Positions 1 to 7,983 of a stretch of 64,000 nucleotides of DNA are shown one piece after another. Origin of the DNA: Sphingomonadales bacterium (GTDB lineage: Bacteria; Pseudomonadota; Alphaproteobacteria; Sphingomonadales; Sphingomonadaceae); NCBI GenBank assembly GCA_004173185.1, contig SEFZ01000003.1, positions 62,001 through 126,000 of the forward strand, given 5' to 3'. The position numbers and the translations under genes were made by a program. The first letter of the stretch is position 1. Every line of letters starts with the position of its first letter. A model generated the notes under the pieces. That model was given only the letters and a program-made list of their open reading frames with translations, had not been told where the DNA came from and made no database searches.

Positions 1-823
1 CGGTCGCGCCGATAATCAGGGCCAATCCGATGGGACGGGGCCAAATCTCGTTCGCGCCGATAAAGGCCACGGCCATCCCAAGCATGATGGATAAGACGCG
101 TGTCCAGTTCGCCAATGCGCCTTCCAGTCGAAGCTGCAATTCGTCGAGATGTCGTTCGGCCGCAGTCCCCACGGACTGCTGCGCTACGGCGACGGCTTCG
201 ACAAAACCGCGATCTTCCTCCTTGGCTGATCGCGTAATCGCCCCGGGTTCCCGGCGGCTTATGAAGTCGAGATACAGCACCGTGTGGCGATCGCCTTCGG
301 ACGCGTGATCAGTGAGATAGAGGAACTCATCTATATAAACCGAAGGCCGAGCAAGAACCAATGAAGCCGCATCCTGTATCTTCTTCATCAGGAGGCCGTT
401 CGAGATCGGCTGCAGGAGAAGGGCTATGGATGGCCAGGGAAACTGCTTTTTTGTTGATTGACTGAAATGAGCGTCACGTTCCACCTTTCGATGTAGCAAT
501 TCGCTCAACGGCGGCTCGTCGGGAAAGAACCTCGCAAGCCAGCGAGGAGTACCGCGATCAGGATTCCAATAGACCCGGCCAAAATACTCACTGCGTCGAT
601 GCCAGCGCGCCAGTGTCATCCATTGCACGCCGCCTCTCAACCAAGGTCGGAAAAGCTGCAGGATTGCGAGAGAGATGACGGCGATAATCAGCGAGAGCAA
701 GATGGCAGACGTGAACAAGACAAGAAGATCCTGAAGCGCCCCTACCGAGCCGCCTGCCGCTTCGGCCTCAAGCATGCGGGGGCTTGCTCCCGCCAATTTC
801 ACAATTGACTGCGTTGGCTGCAT
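1..823 (-). CDS. Membrane protein of unknown function, C-terminus beyond window edge
   Basis: An open frame runs on the minus strand from an ATG at 823 to the left edge without a stop, giving 274 codons. A purine-rich ribosome binding site (GAGGGGG) lies just upstream of the ATG. A long hydrophobic segment (about residues 30-58, rich in Leu, Ile and Val) is followed by a Trp/Arg-rich soluble part, and a second hydrophobic stretch (starting VLSIMLGMAVAFIG) begins near the cut end. I read it as a bitopic or polytopic inner-membrane protein whose C-terminus is missing from the window. No family was recognised. It precedes other minus-strand envelope genes (1047-5627) but is separated from them by about 220 bp that should hold its promoter. 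Confidence 0.7.
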   Translation of the reverse strand, partial: MQPTQSIVKLAGASPRMLEAEAAGGSVGALQDLLVLFTSAILLSLIIAVISLAILQLFRPWLRGGVQWMTLARWHRRSEYFGRVYWNPDRGTPRWLARFFPDEPPLSELLHRKVERDAHFSQSTKKQFPWPSIALLLQPISNGLLMKKIQDAASLVLARPSVYIDEFLYLTDHASEGDRHTVLYLDFISRREPGAITRSAKEEDRGFVEAVAVAQQSVGTAAERHLDELQLRLEGALANWTRVLSIMLGMAVAFIGANEIWPRPIGLALIIGAT

Positions 824-1046
824 AAGTGTTTCCCCCTCACTCAGTTTACCTTGGATCGTGCGACGACCCTACCCAGAATTGAATAGGCGGGAGACTCATT
901 CCGTCCGAGAGATCGCCAAGCGTCGTGTTCTCTATGCATCCGCATGGCAAGGCGCGCCAGAGGGCCGCATATGCTGAAACCATCAACCACTCGGCGTCAT
1001 CGGCGGATAAACCGGGAACGGCGGGCAGCTCAACGGCAGCCGACGC

Positions 1047-2210
1047 CTAGCGTCGCCGCGGATTGACGTCGGCTCGGTAGGTACGGCTCGTCGAAACCGT
1101 ATAATCGGCGCCGTCGCTCGTGATGACCACGTCGCCCTGATAGATGGCTTGGATGTCCTTGATCTCGCGGTTGCTCATCGCGACGTCGGTCGTACCCCAT
1201 TTCGTCTGAATAATTCGGTAGACGCCCGCATCCTCGAGCCGCCGGAGCGCGTTAACATTCGGGTGACGATACTGGTCGACGTCGCCGTGCGAAATGACCG
1301 CTATCGTAGGCTTGATCTGGCTCAGGAACACATCGTCCGACGCGTTGTTCGCGCCATGATGATTGACGTGGAGGACGTCGACGATTCGCCCGGCGGCGGC
1401 GATCTTCGCGCCGACTGCGCGCTCAACCTGCGCGTCCTCGGAACCGGAATCGCGGCCGATCAGGTCGCCGGAGACGAGAAAGTCGAACTTTCCGTAGGTC
1501 ACCAGCATCGAGACACTTTGTTCATTCTCGGTGTCGACCTTCGGCACTTTGGCGGACGCGTCCCGTATGCGCCCGGCGCTTGCATAAGGCGTCATCCGCG
1601 CGCCGCCGCCGAGATCGATTGCGAAACTGTCGAGCTTGGCCTGCGTGTCGAGCGAGAAGCGGTTCCCGCGCGCCGCTGCGATCTTGACGTAACGCTGATA
1701 CTGGATCGTGTTCTTGTTGTTCTCGTCGCCGCGATCGACGAAGCTCCCGACGCTGATGTCGTCGCCGCGGCCGAGTTCGTGCGGATCTGGATCCTGATCG
1801 GGCTGGCCTTCCCAGTCGGGGCGCCCGTCGTTGTCGTCGTCCCCGGGAGCACCGGGCACGCCGTTCGGTCCGAAAAGGAAGCTCGTGCCGTGGCGCGCGC
1901 GCTCGGTAATGAGCCCGCCGATATGGTCCGCGTCATAGTGTGAGATGACGACAAACTCGATGTGCCGGATATTTCGTTTGGCCAGGACTGCGGCGATGAT
2001 GCGGCTGCCGTCATAATCCTGGTCGTCTCCGGCGTCGAAGAGAACGGTAACGCGTTTCCCCTGCGCATCCGCCGGACCTCGGATCAGGGTCGCGTCGCCT
2101 TGGCCGATCCGGATGTTGACGATCTCGACTTCGTTTTTTTCCACCGCTGCCGCGGGCAAGGCTGTGATGAGCGAAGTACTCGCTAGAATGAATACTATCC
2201 CGCGTTTCAT
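1047..2210 (-). CDS. Exported metallo-beta-lactamase-fold hydrolase (ComEC/Rec2-like domain)
   Basis: 387 residues. An N-terminal signal peptide (about residues 1-22, ending ALPAAA) predicts export. The metal-binding signature SHYDADH lies at about residues 90-96, and later His motifs (HVNHHG near 284, ISHGD near 308) fit a metallo-beta-lactamase fold of the kind found in the ComEC C-terminal domain and related exported hydrolases. Between the first motif and the later part sits an Asp-rich insert (about 123-145, with a DDDNDGRPD loop) resembling calcium-binding repeats. A GGGAGGGG ribosome binding site precedes the ATG. It is 54 bp downstream of the lipoprotein gene that ends at 2265, so the two are probably co-transcribed. 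The substrate is unknown; a nuclease or phosphodiesterase is possible from family knowledge only. Confidence 0.8.
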   Translation of the reverse strand: MKRGIVFILASTSLITALPAAAVEKNEVEIVNIRIGQGDATLIRGPADAQGKRVTVLFDAGDDQDYDGSRIIAAVLAKRNIRHIEFVVISHYDADHIGGLITERARHGTSFLFGPNGVPGAPGDDDNDGRPDWEGQPDQDPDPHELGRGDDISVGSFVDRGDENNKNTIQYQRYVKIAAARGNRFSLDTQAKLDSFAIDLGGGARMTPYASAGRIRDASAKVPKVDTENEQSVSMLVTYGKFDFLVSGDLIGRDSGSEDAQVERAVGAKIAAAGRIVDVLHVNHHGANNASDDVFLSQIKPTIAVISHGDVDQYRHPNVNALRRLEDAGVYRIIQTKWGTTDVAMSNREIKDIQAIYQGDVVITSDGADYTVSTSRTYRADVNPRRR

Positions 2211-2264
2211 GGCGTATCCCCTCCCGAAATCGGTTCCGTCTAGATCATCTCTCGCACGCGTCTT

Positions 2265-3656
2265 TCAATTTGCGGGGCCGTCGTCGGTTTCGGCATCGTC
2301 ATCGGCCTTGGTTTTGTCATCGGCGGCAGGCGGAGTGTTGCACCCTGCCTCATCGGCGGCGCGAGACTGGCGTACCAGGGCGTCGAAGGTCGGGACGATG
2401 GCCAATGCCGCAAGGTCGGACGCGGCAAGCGGTCGGGACAATTTCACATTGTCCTGAAGTCCGATGTCGCCGTTCGAAACGGCGCCGCCCTTGGGCAACG
2501 CACGGAGCAGCCAAGTGCGAAAGGCACTGGCCTGTTCGAGCGACGCGAACTGGAGCTGGACCGGTTTCGCGCCGGTCGGCGTGAAGAGGAGCCGGTGCGA
2601 GCCTAAGGCCAGCGAATAGAGTGGTTGGTACGGCGCGGGAGATAGGAGGAAGCGGATTTGTTTATCCCCCCCACCCAAGCGAAGCTCGACATCATCGTCG
2701 GACTCGCTGAAGGTCGCTGCATTGACGTCGGTGATGTGGCGCTCGCGGTAGAGGAAGGTCGCAATGCCGCAAATCGGCTGCAGGCGGCGTTTGGGTACGA
2801 CTTGGGTGATCCACCGGATTTCGACCTTCGCGGGCAAAACCGGTTGCGCCAATCCATCTTGGGGCTCGCCCCAGAGCTTGCTCGCCGAATGATAACCGGT
2901 CTGTCCGAGATTGCCCGGAAGCGCAGCGACACTGACATCGATGCTGCTGACGTTGCGCGCGAGGTCTTTTCGCCATCCGGCCGTTTCGTCGAGCCAGGCC
3001 GTGCCGGTTTCATCTACTGCGGCGTTCAGCACGCCGACATCCTTGATCTGCATTTCGCGCACGCGGGTGCGGCTCGTCTCGGCGGAAATTGAAGCGTCCG
3101 GGAGAAATTTCACGATGTCTAGTCCAGCGGACGCCGAGACCTTGCTCGCGCTCGTGTCAGTCAGCTTACCGACTTCGATGGTGTTTTCGGTATTTGCTGC
3201 CTGGCTCCATCCGCTGATCCGCCAGTCCAGCGCTTGCTCGGGTGCGACCTGGATTTCGATCCGCACCGCGTCGATACGGACACCGGGCCGGAGAAATTTC
3301 TCCGGCCTGATCGAGAATTCCAACTTTCGCGAAATATTCGAAGCTTGCACGACCTCCCCGACGCTCTCCTGCGCAGCCCGCAGCTCGATCGGCGGTTTGC
3401 CCTTTGTTTCGGCCACGAGCGCCGCCTGGGCGCGATCGCTGAGCTCGGTGAGCTTGACTACGGACTTCTTGGGCGAGCCGGAGGACGTGGTCACCGAAAG
3501 CAAGAGCACGCCGGCCCCGGTACCCTCCGGAGCATCCTTCAGCGTGCGGTATCGATTTTCGATGACTTCCGGAGGTTCGGATAGAGCGCAGCCAGCGGCA
3601 AGCAAGGAGATCGCTGCGACGCAGCACGCCTGCAGGCGAGCCTGCCGGCCGATCAC
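2265..3656 (-). CDS. Putative lipoprotein of unknown function
   Basis: 463 residues with a lipoprotein signal peptide: a hydrophobic stretch followed by a lipobox LAAGC with the modified Cys at about residue 23. The mature protein should be tethered to the membrane facing the periplasm or, after Lol sorting, to the outer membrane. The body is beta-rich and hydrophilic, with no family motif I recognise; the extreme C-terminus is a low-complexity Asp/Lys tail. Its start overlaps the end of the 88-residue gene at 3653-3919 by 4 bp (ATGA), which indicates translational coupling, and it precedes the exported hydrolase at 1047-2210. The three are best read as one operon. Confidence 0.65.
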   Translation of the reverse strand: MIGRQARLQACCVAAISLLAAGCALSEPPEVIENRYRTLKDAPEGTGAGVLLLSVTTSSGSPKKSVVKLTELSDRAQAALVAETKGKPPIELRAAQESVGEVVQASNISRKLEFSIRPEKFLRPGVRIDAVRIEIQVAPEQALDWRISGWSQAANTENTIEVGKLTDTSASKVSASAGLDIVKFLPDASISAETSRTRVREMQIKDVGVLNAAVDETGTAWLDETAGWRKDLARNVSSIDVSVAALPGNLGQTGYHSASKLWGEPQDGLAQPVLPAKVEIRWITQVVPKRRLQPICGIATFLYRERHITDVNAATFSESDDDVELRLGGGDKQIRFLLSPAPYQPLYSLALGSHRLLFTPTGAKPVQLQFASLEQASAFRTWLLRALPKGGAVSNGDIGLQDNVKLSRPLAASDLAALAIVPTFDALVRQSRAADEAGCNTPPAADDKTKADDDAETDDGPAN

Positions 3657-3919
3657 CGCCCCCGTCCGAAACGCGGTGTCAGGCGAAGCTTGAACCGCAC
3701 GATTTCGCCCGGATAGTCGTTTGACATGCCGTCGGAAAGCTTCATCCCTGAAATATGATATGCCTTAAAGTCAGACCGCGGCACCGGGTAGAGGTCCGGA
3801 ATATAGTCGGTCTGCGCTTGGCACTTTTCGAACGAGTCGATCATCGTCGCAAAAAACTGCTGTGAATCTCGCGGTTTATTATAGTCGTCGAGCAGAATCC
3901 CGCATTGGCCGTCGATCAT
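3653..3919 (-). CDS. Small hypothetical protein
   Basis: 88 residues, no signal peptide and no recognised domain. It has a very strong ribosome binding site (a run of eight G followed by AGCT) directly before the ATG at 3919 and a 4-bp ATGA overlap with the downstream lipoprotein gene, so it is likely the first gene of a short operon (3919 to 1047). The C-terminus is basic (RFKLRLTPRFGRGR). It contains two Cys, at about residues 6 and 34. Function unknown. Confidence 0.5.
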   Translation of the reverse strand: MIDGQCGILLDDYNKPRDSQQFFATMIDSFEKCQAQTDYIPDLYPVPRSDFKAYHISGMKLSDGMSNDYPGEIVRFKLRLTPRFGRGR

Positions 3920-4106
3920 AGCTCCCCCCCCACCCCGGAAACATGCGTCATTGCTACCCCTCGAGGGCCGCGAAAGCGAATGGAATTAGCGCCAAATCGG
4001 ACTGAGCAGCGCCGCCTAATCGCCTTTCCCTCGTTCGCCAGAGATGTCGGCTTTCATCGACGGCGTATCAACAGCTGACAGGCCGCTATCGGCCACGTTA
4101 GAAGAA

Positions 4107-4445
4107 TTAAAACGGAGGATGGCGCTGAACGTCTGCGCTATTGTATCGAAAGTAGAGGCGGTTGGCGCGTCCCTGATCATCGACCCCAGGCTCCGAGCAA
4201 ACTAGCTTGCTCTGGAATCCTGCGCGCAAGACCTCGGCCTCGGTCATCGACAAATATGCCATTAGGTGGATCGCCGTGCGGCGACCTTCGTCCTGGGAGT
4301 TCAGCGCTTCCTGTCGAAGGTGATGCTCAAGCGCGAGCCGCCGCGTCCGTTCGCCCCAAATGAAGTGAAAATAGGCGAGCACCGCGATTATGCCTGTGAG
4401 GATGGCAGCTAGATTGGCGACGACCTCTAGCACGTCTTTGACCAT
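4107..4445 (-). CDS. Small single-pass membrane protein
   Basis: 112 residues. A hydrophobic segment at about residues 5-30 (AAILTGIIAVLAYFHFIW) is followed by a basic, helical, cytoplasmic-looking tail (GERTRRLALEHHLRQEALN). No family recognised. It stands alone between the 3919-1047 operon and the lipoprotein gene at 4535-4804, with spacers of about 190 and 90 bp. The TM-then-basic-helix layout recalls small regulatory or scaffold proteins of larger membrane systems, but this is only an impression. Confidence 0.5.
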   Translation of the reverse strand: MVKDVLEVVANLAAILTGIIAVLAYFHFIWGERTRRLALEHHLRQEALNSQDEGRRTAIHLMAYLSMTEAEVLRAGFQSKLVCSEPGVDDQGRANRLYFRYNSADVQRHPPF

Positions 4446-4534
4446 GGTTTCCTCCGATGATCGATTTTGGATTTTTCATATCTCGCCGCGCTCCTGCGTC
4501 GGATCAGCGATGAAACGATTAGGCCTTAGAGCGG

Positions 4535-4804
4535 CTATTTGCGGGTCTCTTTGCAGACATTTAGACCTCCAAGGGTTGGATCGGCCTCGCACTTATAGCC
4601 GCATTCATAATCGCCTCCGCTCTCTCGTTGGATCGAGCGCATCCTGTCAATCGCAGCCCTCTGGCATAACTCAAAGCTTTTGAAGCCCGCAATACGCTCA
4701 TATCCGGAGAGATCCGCGGAGTTTGGATAGACGAAGGCGTCCCATTGGTCGGGGCGGCTGTCACATCCGCTTAGCACCAGCGCGAGGACCACTGCTTTCC
4801 ACAT
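4535..4804 (-). CDS. Small lipoprotein of unknown function
   Basis: 89 residues from the ATG at 4804, chosen because it places an AGAGGGGG ribosome binding site upstream and starts directly into a lipoprotein signal peptide with lipobox LSGC (Cys at residue 14). An upstream in-frame start at 4828 would add eight residues and spoil the signal. The mature part is short and has five further Cys (for example FELCQR, YECGYKCE, NVCKE), suggesting disulfides in the periplasm. It lies 10 bp downstream of the gene ending at 4815 and is probably in the same transcript. No family recognised. Confidence 0.6.
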   Translation of the reverse strand: MWKAVVLALVLSGCDSRPDQWDAFVYPNSADLSGYERIAGFKSFELCQRAAIDRMRSIQRESGGDYECGYKCEADPTLGGLNVCKETRK

Positions 4805-4814
4805 GCCGCCCCCT

Positions 4815-5627
4815 CTAACGACTGCCACTTTCCCGAGCCCCTAAAATAGTCGCGCCCGTCACATGAGCACCGGTGGTTGCAGCCGCTATGGCGCTCGCTG
4901 CTTCCGGTGCGATGGCGTTGACCAAGTAGTACACCCCCACGCCCAAAACACAGGAGAAACCTGTCAATGGTACCATTCCAGCTGCGAAACCAGCAGGGCT
5001 TTTGACCCAGCTTAGTGCCTGATCTTTCAATGATCTCACACGGCGAAGCTGATCATCTAGCGGTAACTCAGCTTCAGCGAGGCGAATGAGCTCCCCCAGC
5101 TCTGCATGAAGAGCTTTCAGGTGTTCAATGGCTTCAAGCCGCTCCGGTTCAATCGGTCCGCCGTTGTGAAGAGGGCGCTCTTGCTCGTCCAGCAAAGCGT
5201 CAACGCCCGCGAGCGCGTCAAATCCCAGCGCCAGCACGACCTGGGCTTGCTGGCTGGCTGTACGTTTGCCGGTCCATCTGTTTGACCGAACGGGCGGCCT
5301 CGTGTGTCCTTCCACCCGGTCAAACAGCGGTGTCATATCTTCTCGCACGTGGGCACGCCGCTGTTCGTAGCTGGGCGCGAAGTTCTTTATGTAGGTCCAA
5401 AATCCAGAAAGATCGCGTTGTGACCGGACGAACCTCGGCACCACATCGGCCAAGTCGGAACGATCCAATAGCGTGCGGCGCATCGCCTTGTAGTCCCGTC
5501 CTCGAGATAAGTCTTGGTTGCCCTCACAGCCGAGAAGCAGGATCGACTGCAGTCGATCCATCGCCCCCTCGTCGTCAAGTTCGTCCGGCCAGCCGGAAAC
5601 CTTCTCGCCCATGCCTCGATCTAACAC
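4815..5627 (-). CDS. Hypothetical protein with C-terminal membrane segment
   Basis: Up to 270 residues. The longest reading starts at a GTG (5627); an ATG at 5612 is the alternative and neither has a clear ribosome binding site. The N-terminal two thirds is charged and helical with no recognised motif. From about residue 205 a Gly/Val-rich hydrophobic region (GMVPLTGFSCVLGVGVYYLV) forms one membrane segment, followed by an Ala-rich tail. A lipoprotein gene follows 10 bp downstream. The combination of a soluble helical domain, a C-terminal membrane anchor and a lipoprotein partner suggests an envelope-associated pair. Confidence 0.55.
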   Translation of the reverse strand: MLDRGMGEKVSGWPDELDDEGAMDRLQSILLLGCEGNQDLSRGRDYKAMRRTLLDRSDLADVVPRFVRSQRDLSGFWTYIKNFAPSYEQRRAHVREDMTPLFDRVEGHTRPPVRSNRWTGKRTASQQAQVVLALGFDALAGVDALLDEQERPLHNGGPIEPERLEAIEHLKALHAELGELIRLAEAELPLDDQLRRVRSLKDQALSWVKSPAGFAAGMVPLTGFSCVLGVGVYYLVNAIAPEAASAIAAATTGAHVTGATILGARESGSR

Positions 5628-5737
5628 GTTAGGCCCGAGCGGTCGATCCGCATCGATCCTCCGGTATTACTCGCGACGTCAGCTTTAGCCGATTTCGAAC
5701 CAAAAGCTGCCAGTCTGAAATCGGCCAGTTGCGGATA

Positions 5738-6661
5738 TCATGCATTTCGAGCCCAATTGAGGTTCTGAGCCTCAGCTCTGATCTCATTCAGCAAGGCGAG
5801 TGCGGCGGGCGGAAGACTGCGGCGCTTTTCTGATGCGAACACGATCGAGATGTCGAACTCGAGTTCGTCGACCATTAATCGGCGGAACTGCCCGCTTTCC
5901 AGTTCAGCTTGGACCGACTGACGCATCGCGACGCCGAGAACGTCTCCCATTGCTACCAAGCGTCGCAGCGTTCCCATGTCCGAAGTCGTCAGGTTGTGAA
6001 TCATCGTACCACCAGAGATGCCTGATCTTTCGGAGAAGGACAGGAACTTTTTGACGAACCATCGTGACGGCGGGGCTACGGCCTTGGGATAGGGCCGCAT
6101 GTCCTCAATCACGAGTTCCGCCTTGTCGGCGAGGGGATGGCCGCTGCGGCAGAAGACGATGAATGGAGGAATTTCCATTCCTTCCACCTCGATCCTGGCG
6201 TCCGCACCATCATTTGCAAAGCCGATGTAGAGGTCGATCTTCCGGCCGAGCAGTTTCGTTTCCATCGCCTCCCAGCCACCAATCTCAAGGGTGAAGGCGA
6301 GATTGGGGAAGCTGCCAAGCAGCCGGCTGAGCGCAGGCGCGAGGAGCGGTTCCGAGAAATAAGGATGGCAGCCGACGATGAGACGCCCCGAGGCGAGGTT
6401 GCGTGTGAGGTCGATCTCGCGGTGCATATGCTCGACGTCGGAAAGCGCCTTGCGCGCCGTATCGAGAACGATCTCGCCATAAGCGGTCGGTATGACGTCA
6501 CCATAGCGTCGATCGAAAAGCGAGACCCCATAGGTCTCTTCGAGCTTTTGAATGCTTTGGGTCAGCGCCGCTTGGGTAATACCGGCGAAGTCCGCGGCAC
6601 GTCCGAAATGGCGATGTTCGGCGAGAGCGATGACATGCTTGAGCTGGCGAAGGCTCTCCAT
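5738..6661 (-). CDS. LysR-family transcriptional regulator of the catabolic cluster
   Basis: 307 residues, the usual LysR length. The N-terminus carries the LysR winged helix-turn-helix (about residues 5-62: HFGRAADFAGITQAALTQSI then LEETYGVSLFDR), followed by a two-lobed periplasmic-binding-like effector domain (about 90-295). It is transcribed away from the acyl-CoA dehydrogenase gene at 6726 with only 64 bp between, the classical LysR arrangement, so it probably controls the 6726-18459 genes in response to a substrate or CoA intermediate. A TTAG/CTAA dyad overlaps its own start codon and could mediate autoregulation. The effector is unknown. Confidence 0.9.
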   Translation of the reverse strand: MESLRQLKHVIALAEHRHFGRAADFAGITQAALTQSIQKLEETYGVSLFDRRYGDVIPTAYGEIVLDTARKALSDVEHMHREIDLTRNLASGRLIVGCHPYFSEPLLAPALSRLLGSFPNLAFTLEIGGWEAMETKLLGRKIDLYIGFANDGADARIEVEGMEIPPFIVFCRSGHPLADKAELVIEDMRPYPKAVAPPSRWFVKKFLSFSERSGISGGTMIHNLTTSDMGTLRRLVAMGDVLGVAMRQSVQAELESGQFRRLMVDELEFDISIVFASEKRRSLPPAALALLNEIRAEAQNLNWARNA

Positions 6662-6674
6662 TAGTTTTCCTAAT
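6660..6674. promoter_or_regulatory. Candidate LysR operator in divergent promoter
   Basis: An inverted repeat ATTAG-N5-CTAAT lies across the start of the LysR gene, in the 64-bp gap to the acyl-CoA dehydrogenase gene. LysR proteins commonly bind T-N11-A dyads in such divergent promoters and repress their own gene. A further small dyad, TCAAATTGA, lies just beside it (6674-6682). The assignment is by position and symmetry only. Confidence 0.4.
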
Positions 6675-6725
6675 CAAATTGAGACATAAAACGAATTGGA
6701 CTTATCGTAGCGGTTCGTCAACCTT

Positions 6726-7961
6726 GTGGCCATTGAAGAAGGTCCCGGGGCACATCGGGGCGGGAACGGTGAGGGTGGCGCATTGGTCGAGGTTCAGGAT
6801 CGGTTGGAAAAGCACGAAAGCGGCGCGACGGCGCTTGCCGATGAACTCGCGATGATTCGCGACCAAGCGGGCCGCTTCTTCGCGAATGGTTTTGCGCCCC
6901 GGCTGGATGCTTGGCGCCAGTCCGGCGCGGTCGATGCCGCGTCATGGGCCGAGGCGGGCTCATCCGGACTCCTGTGTGCCAGCATTCCCGAAGTCTATGG
7001 CGGCGGCGGCGGCGGTCTCGCGCATGAAATTGTCATTCAGCAGGAGGTGAGCCGAGCCGGGCTCGGAAGCAGCTTCGGTATCGCGAACATGGTCCACTCG
7101 GGCATCGTTGCACATTATATTCTTGCCTACGGCTCAGAAGCTCAGAAGCAGCGGTGGCTCCCCGCGATGGCGCGCGCTGAGCGGATCGGTGCGATCGCGA
7201 TGACGGAGCCCGGAACGGGTTCCGATCTTCAGGCCATTCATACCAGTGCGAAGCGTGTAGCCGGCGGGTTCTTGGTCAGCGGCCAGAAGACTTTCATCAG
7301 CAACGGACAGACGGCCAATCTCATCGCGGTGGTGGTGCGGACCGGCGCCGAGGCGGGCAAGGGGCTCTCCATCCTGATGGTCGAGACCGAAGATGCGGCG
7401 GGTTTCGAGCGCGGTCGCAAGCTCGAAAAGATTGGTCTCGATGCCCAGGACACCTCCGAACTGAGTTTCCAGGACATGTTCGTGCCGCAGGACAATCTTC
7501 TCGGTAAGGAAGGCGACGGCTTCCGGCAGCTGAAGCATCAGCTGGTCTGGGAGCGCATGATGATCGCCATTGACGCCGTGGTGAATATCGAGCGCGCCGT
7601 CGAACTCACTATTGCCTACACCCGCGAACGGTCGGTCTTCGGCAACGCGTTGATCGACTTTCAGAACACCCAGTTCGTGCTCGCCGATGCAAAGGCTCAA
7701 GTTTTGGTCGCGTGCAGCTTCATCGATGCGATGATCGCGCGGCTGCTGTCCGGCGACCTTGATGCCGCCACGGCGGCCGCAGCGAAGCTCTGGGCGACCG
7801 AAACGCAGTGCAAGGTCATCGACGCCTGCCTCCAGCTGTTCGGGGGCTACGGTTACATGACCGAATATCCGATCGGTCGCCTTTACGCCGATGCGCGCGC
7901 CTCGCGCATCTACGGCGGCACCAGCGAAATCATGAAGTTGATCGTGGCTCGTGCTCTCTGA
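6726..7961 (+). CDS. Acyl-CoA dehydrogenase
   Basis: About 411 residues from a GTG at 6726; a TTG at 6783 with GAGGGTGG upstream is an alternative start. FAD-dependent acyl-CoA dehydrogenase: introduces the 2,3 double bond in acyl-CoA beta-oxidation and passes electrons to ETF. Seen: the N-terminal helical domain (RDQAGRFFANGFAP), the middle FAD-contact motif MTEPGTGSDLQ followed by GQKTFISNG, and the C-terminal motif YGGTSEIMK containing the usual catalytic Glu. It is the first gene of a plus-strand catabolic run with a thiolase 23 bp downstream, and is divergent from a LysR gene. The substrate may be a branched or alicyclic acyl-CoA, judging by the racemase-like gene further down. Confidence 0.9.
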   Translation: MAIEEGPGAHRGGNGEGGALVEVQDRLEKHESGATALADELAMIRDQAGRFFANGFAPRLDAWRQSGAVDAASWAEAGSSGLLCASIPEVYGGGGGGLAHEIVIQQEVSRAGLGSSFGIANMVHSGIVAHYILAYGSEAQKQRWLPAMARAERIGAIAMTEPGTGSDLQAIHTSAKRVAGGFLVSGQKTFISNGQTANLIAVVVRTGAEAGKGLSILMVETEDAAGFERGRKLEKIGLDAQDTSELSFQDMFVPQDNLLGKEGDGFRQLKHQLVWERMMIAIDAVVNIERAVELTIAYTRERSVFGNALIDFQNTQFVLADAKAQVLVACSFIDAMIARLLSGDLDAATAAAAKLWATETQCKVIDACLQLFGGYGYMTEYPIGRLYADARASRIYGGTSEIMKLIVARAL

Positions 7962-7983
7962 GCCGGCCAAAAAGGGGAATACT

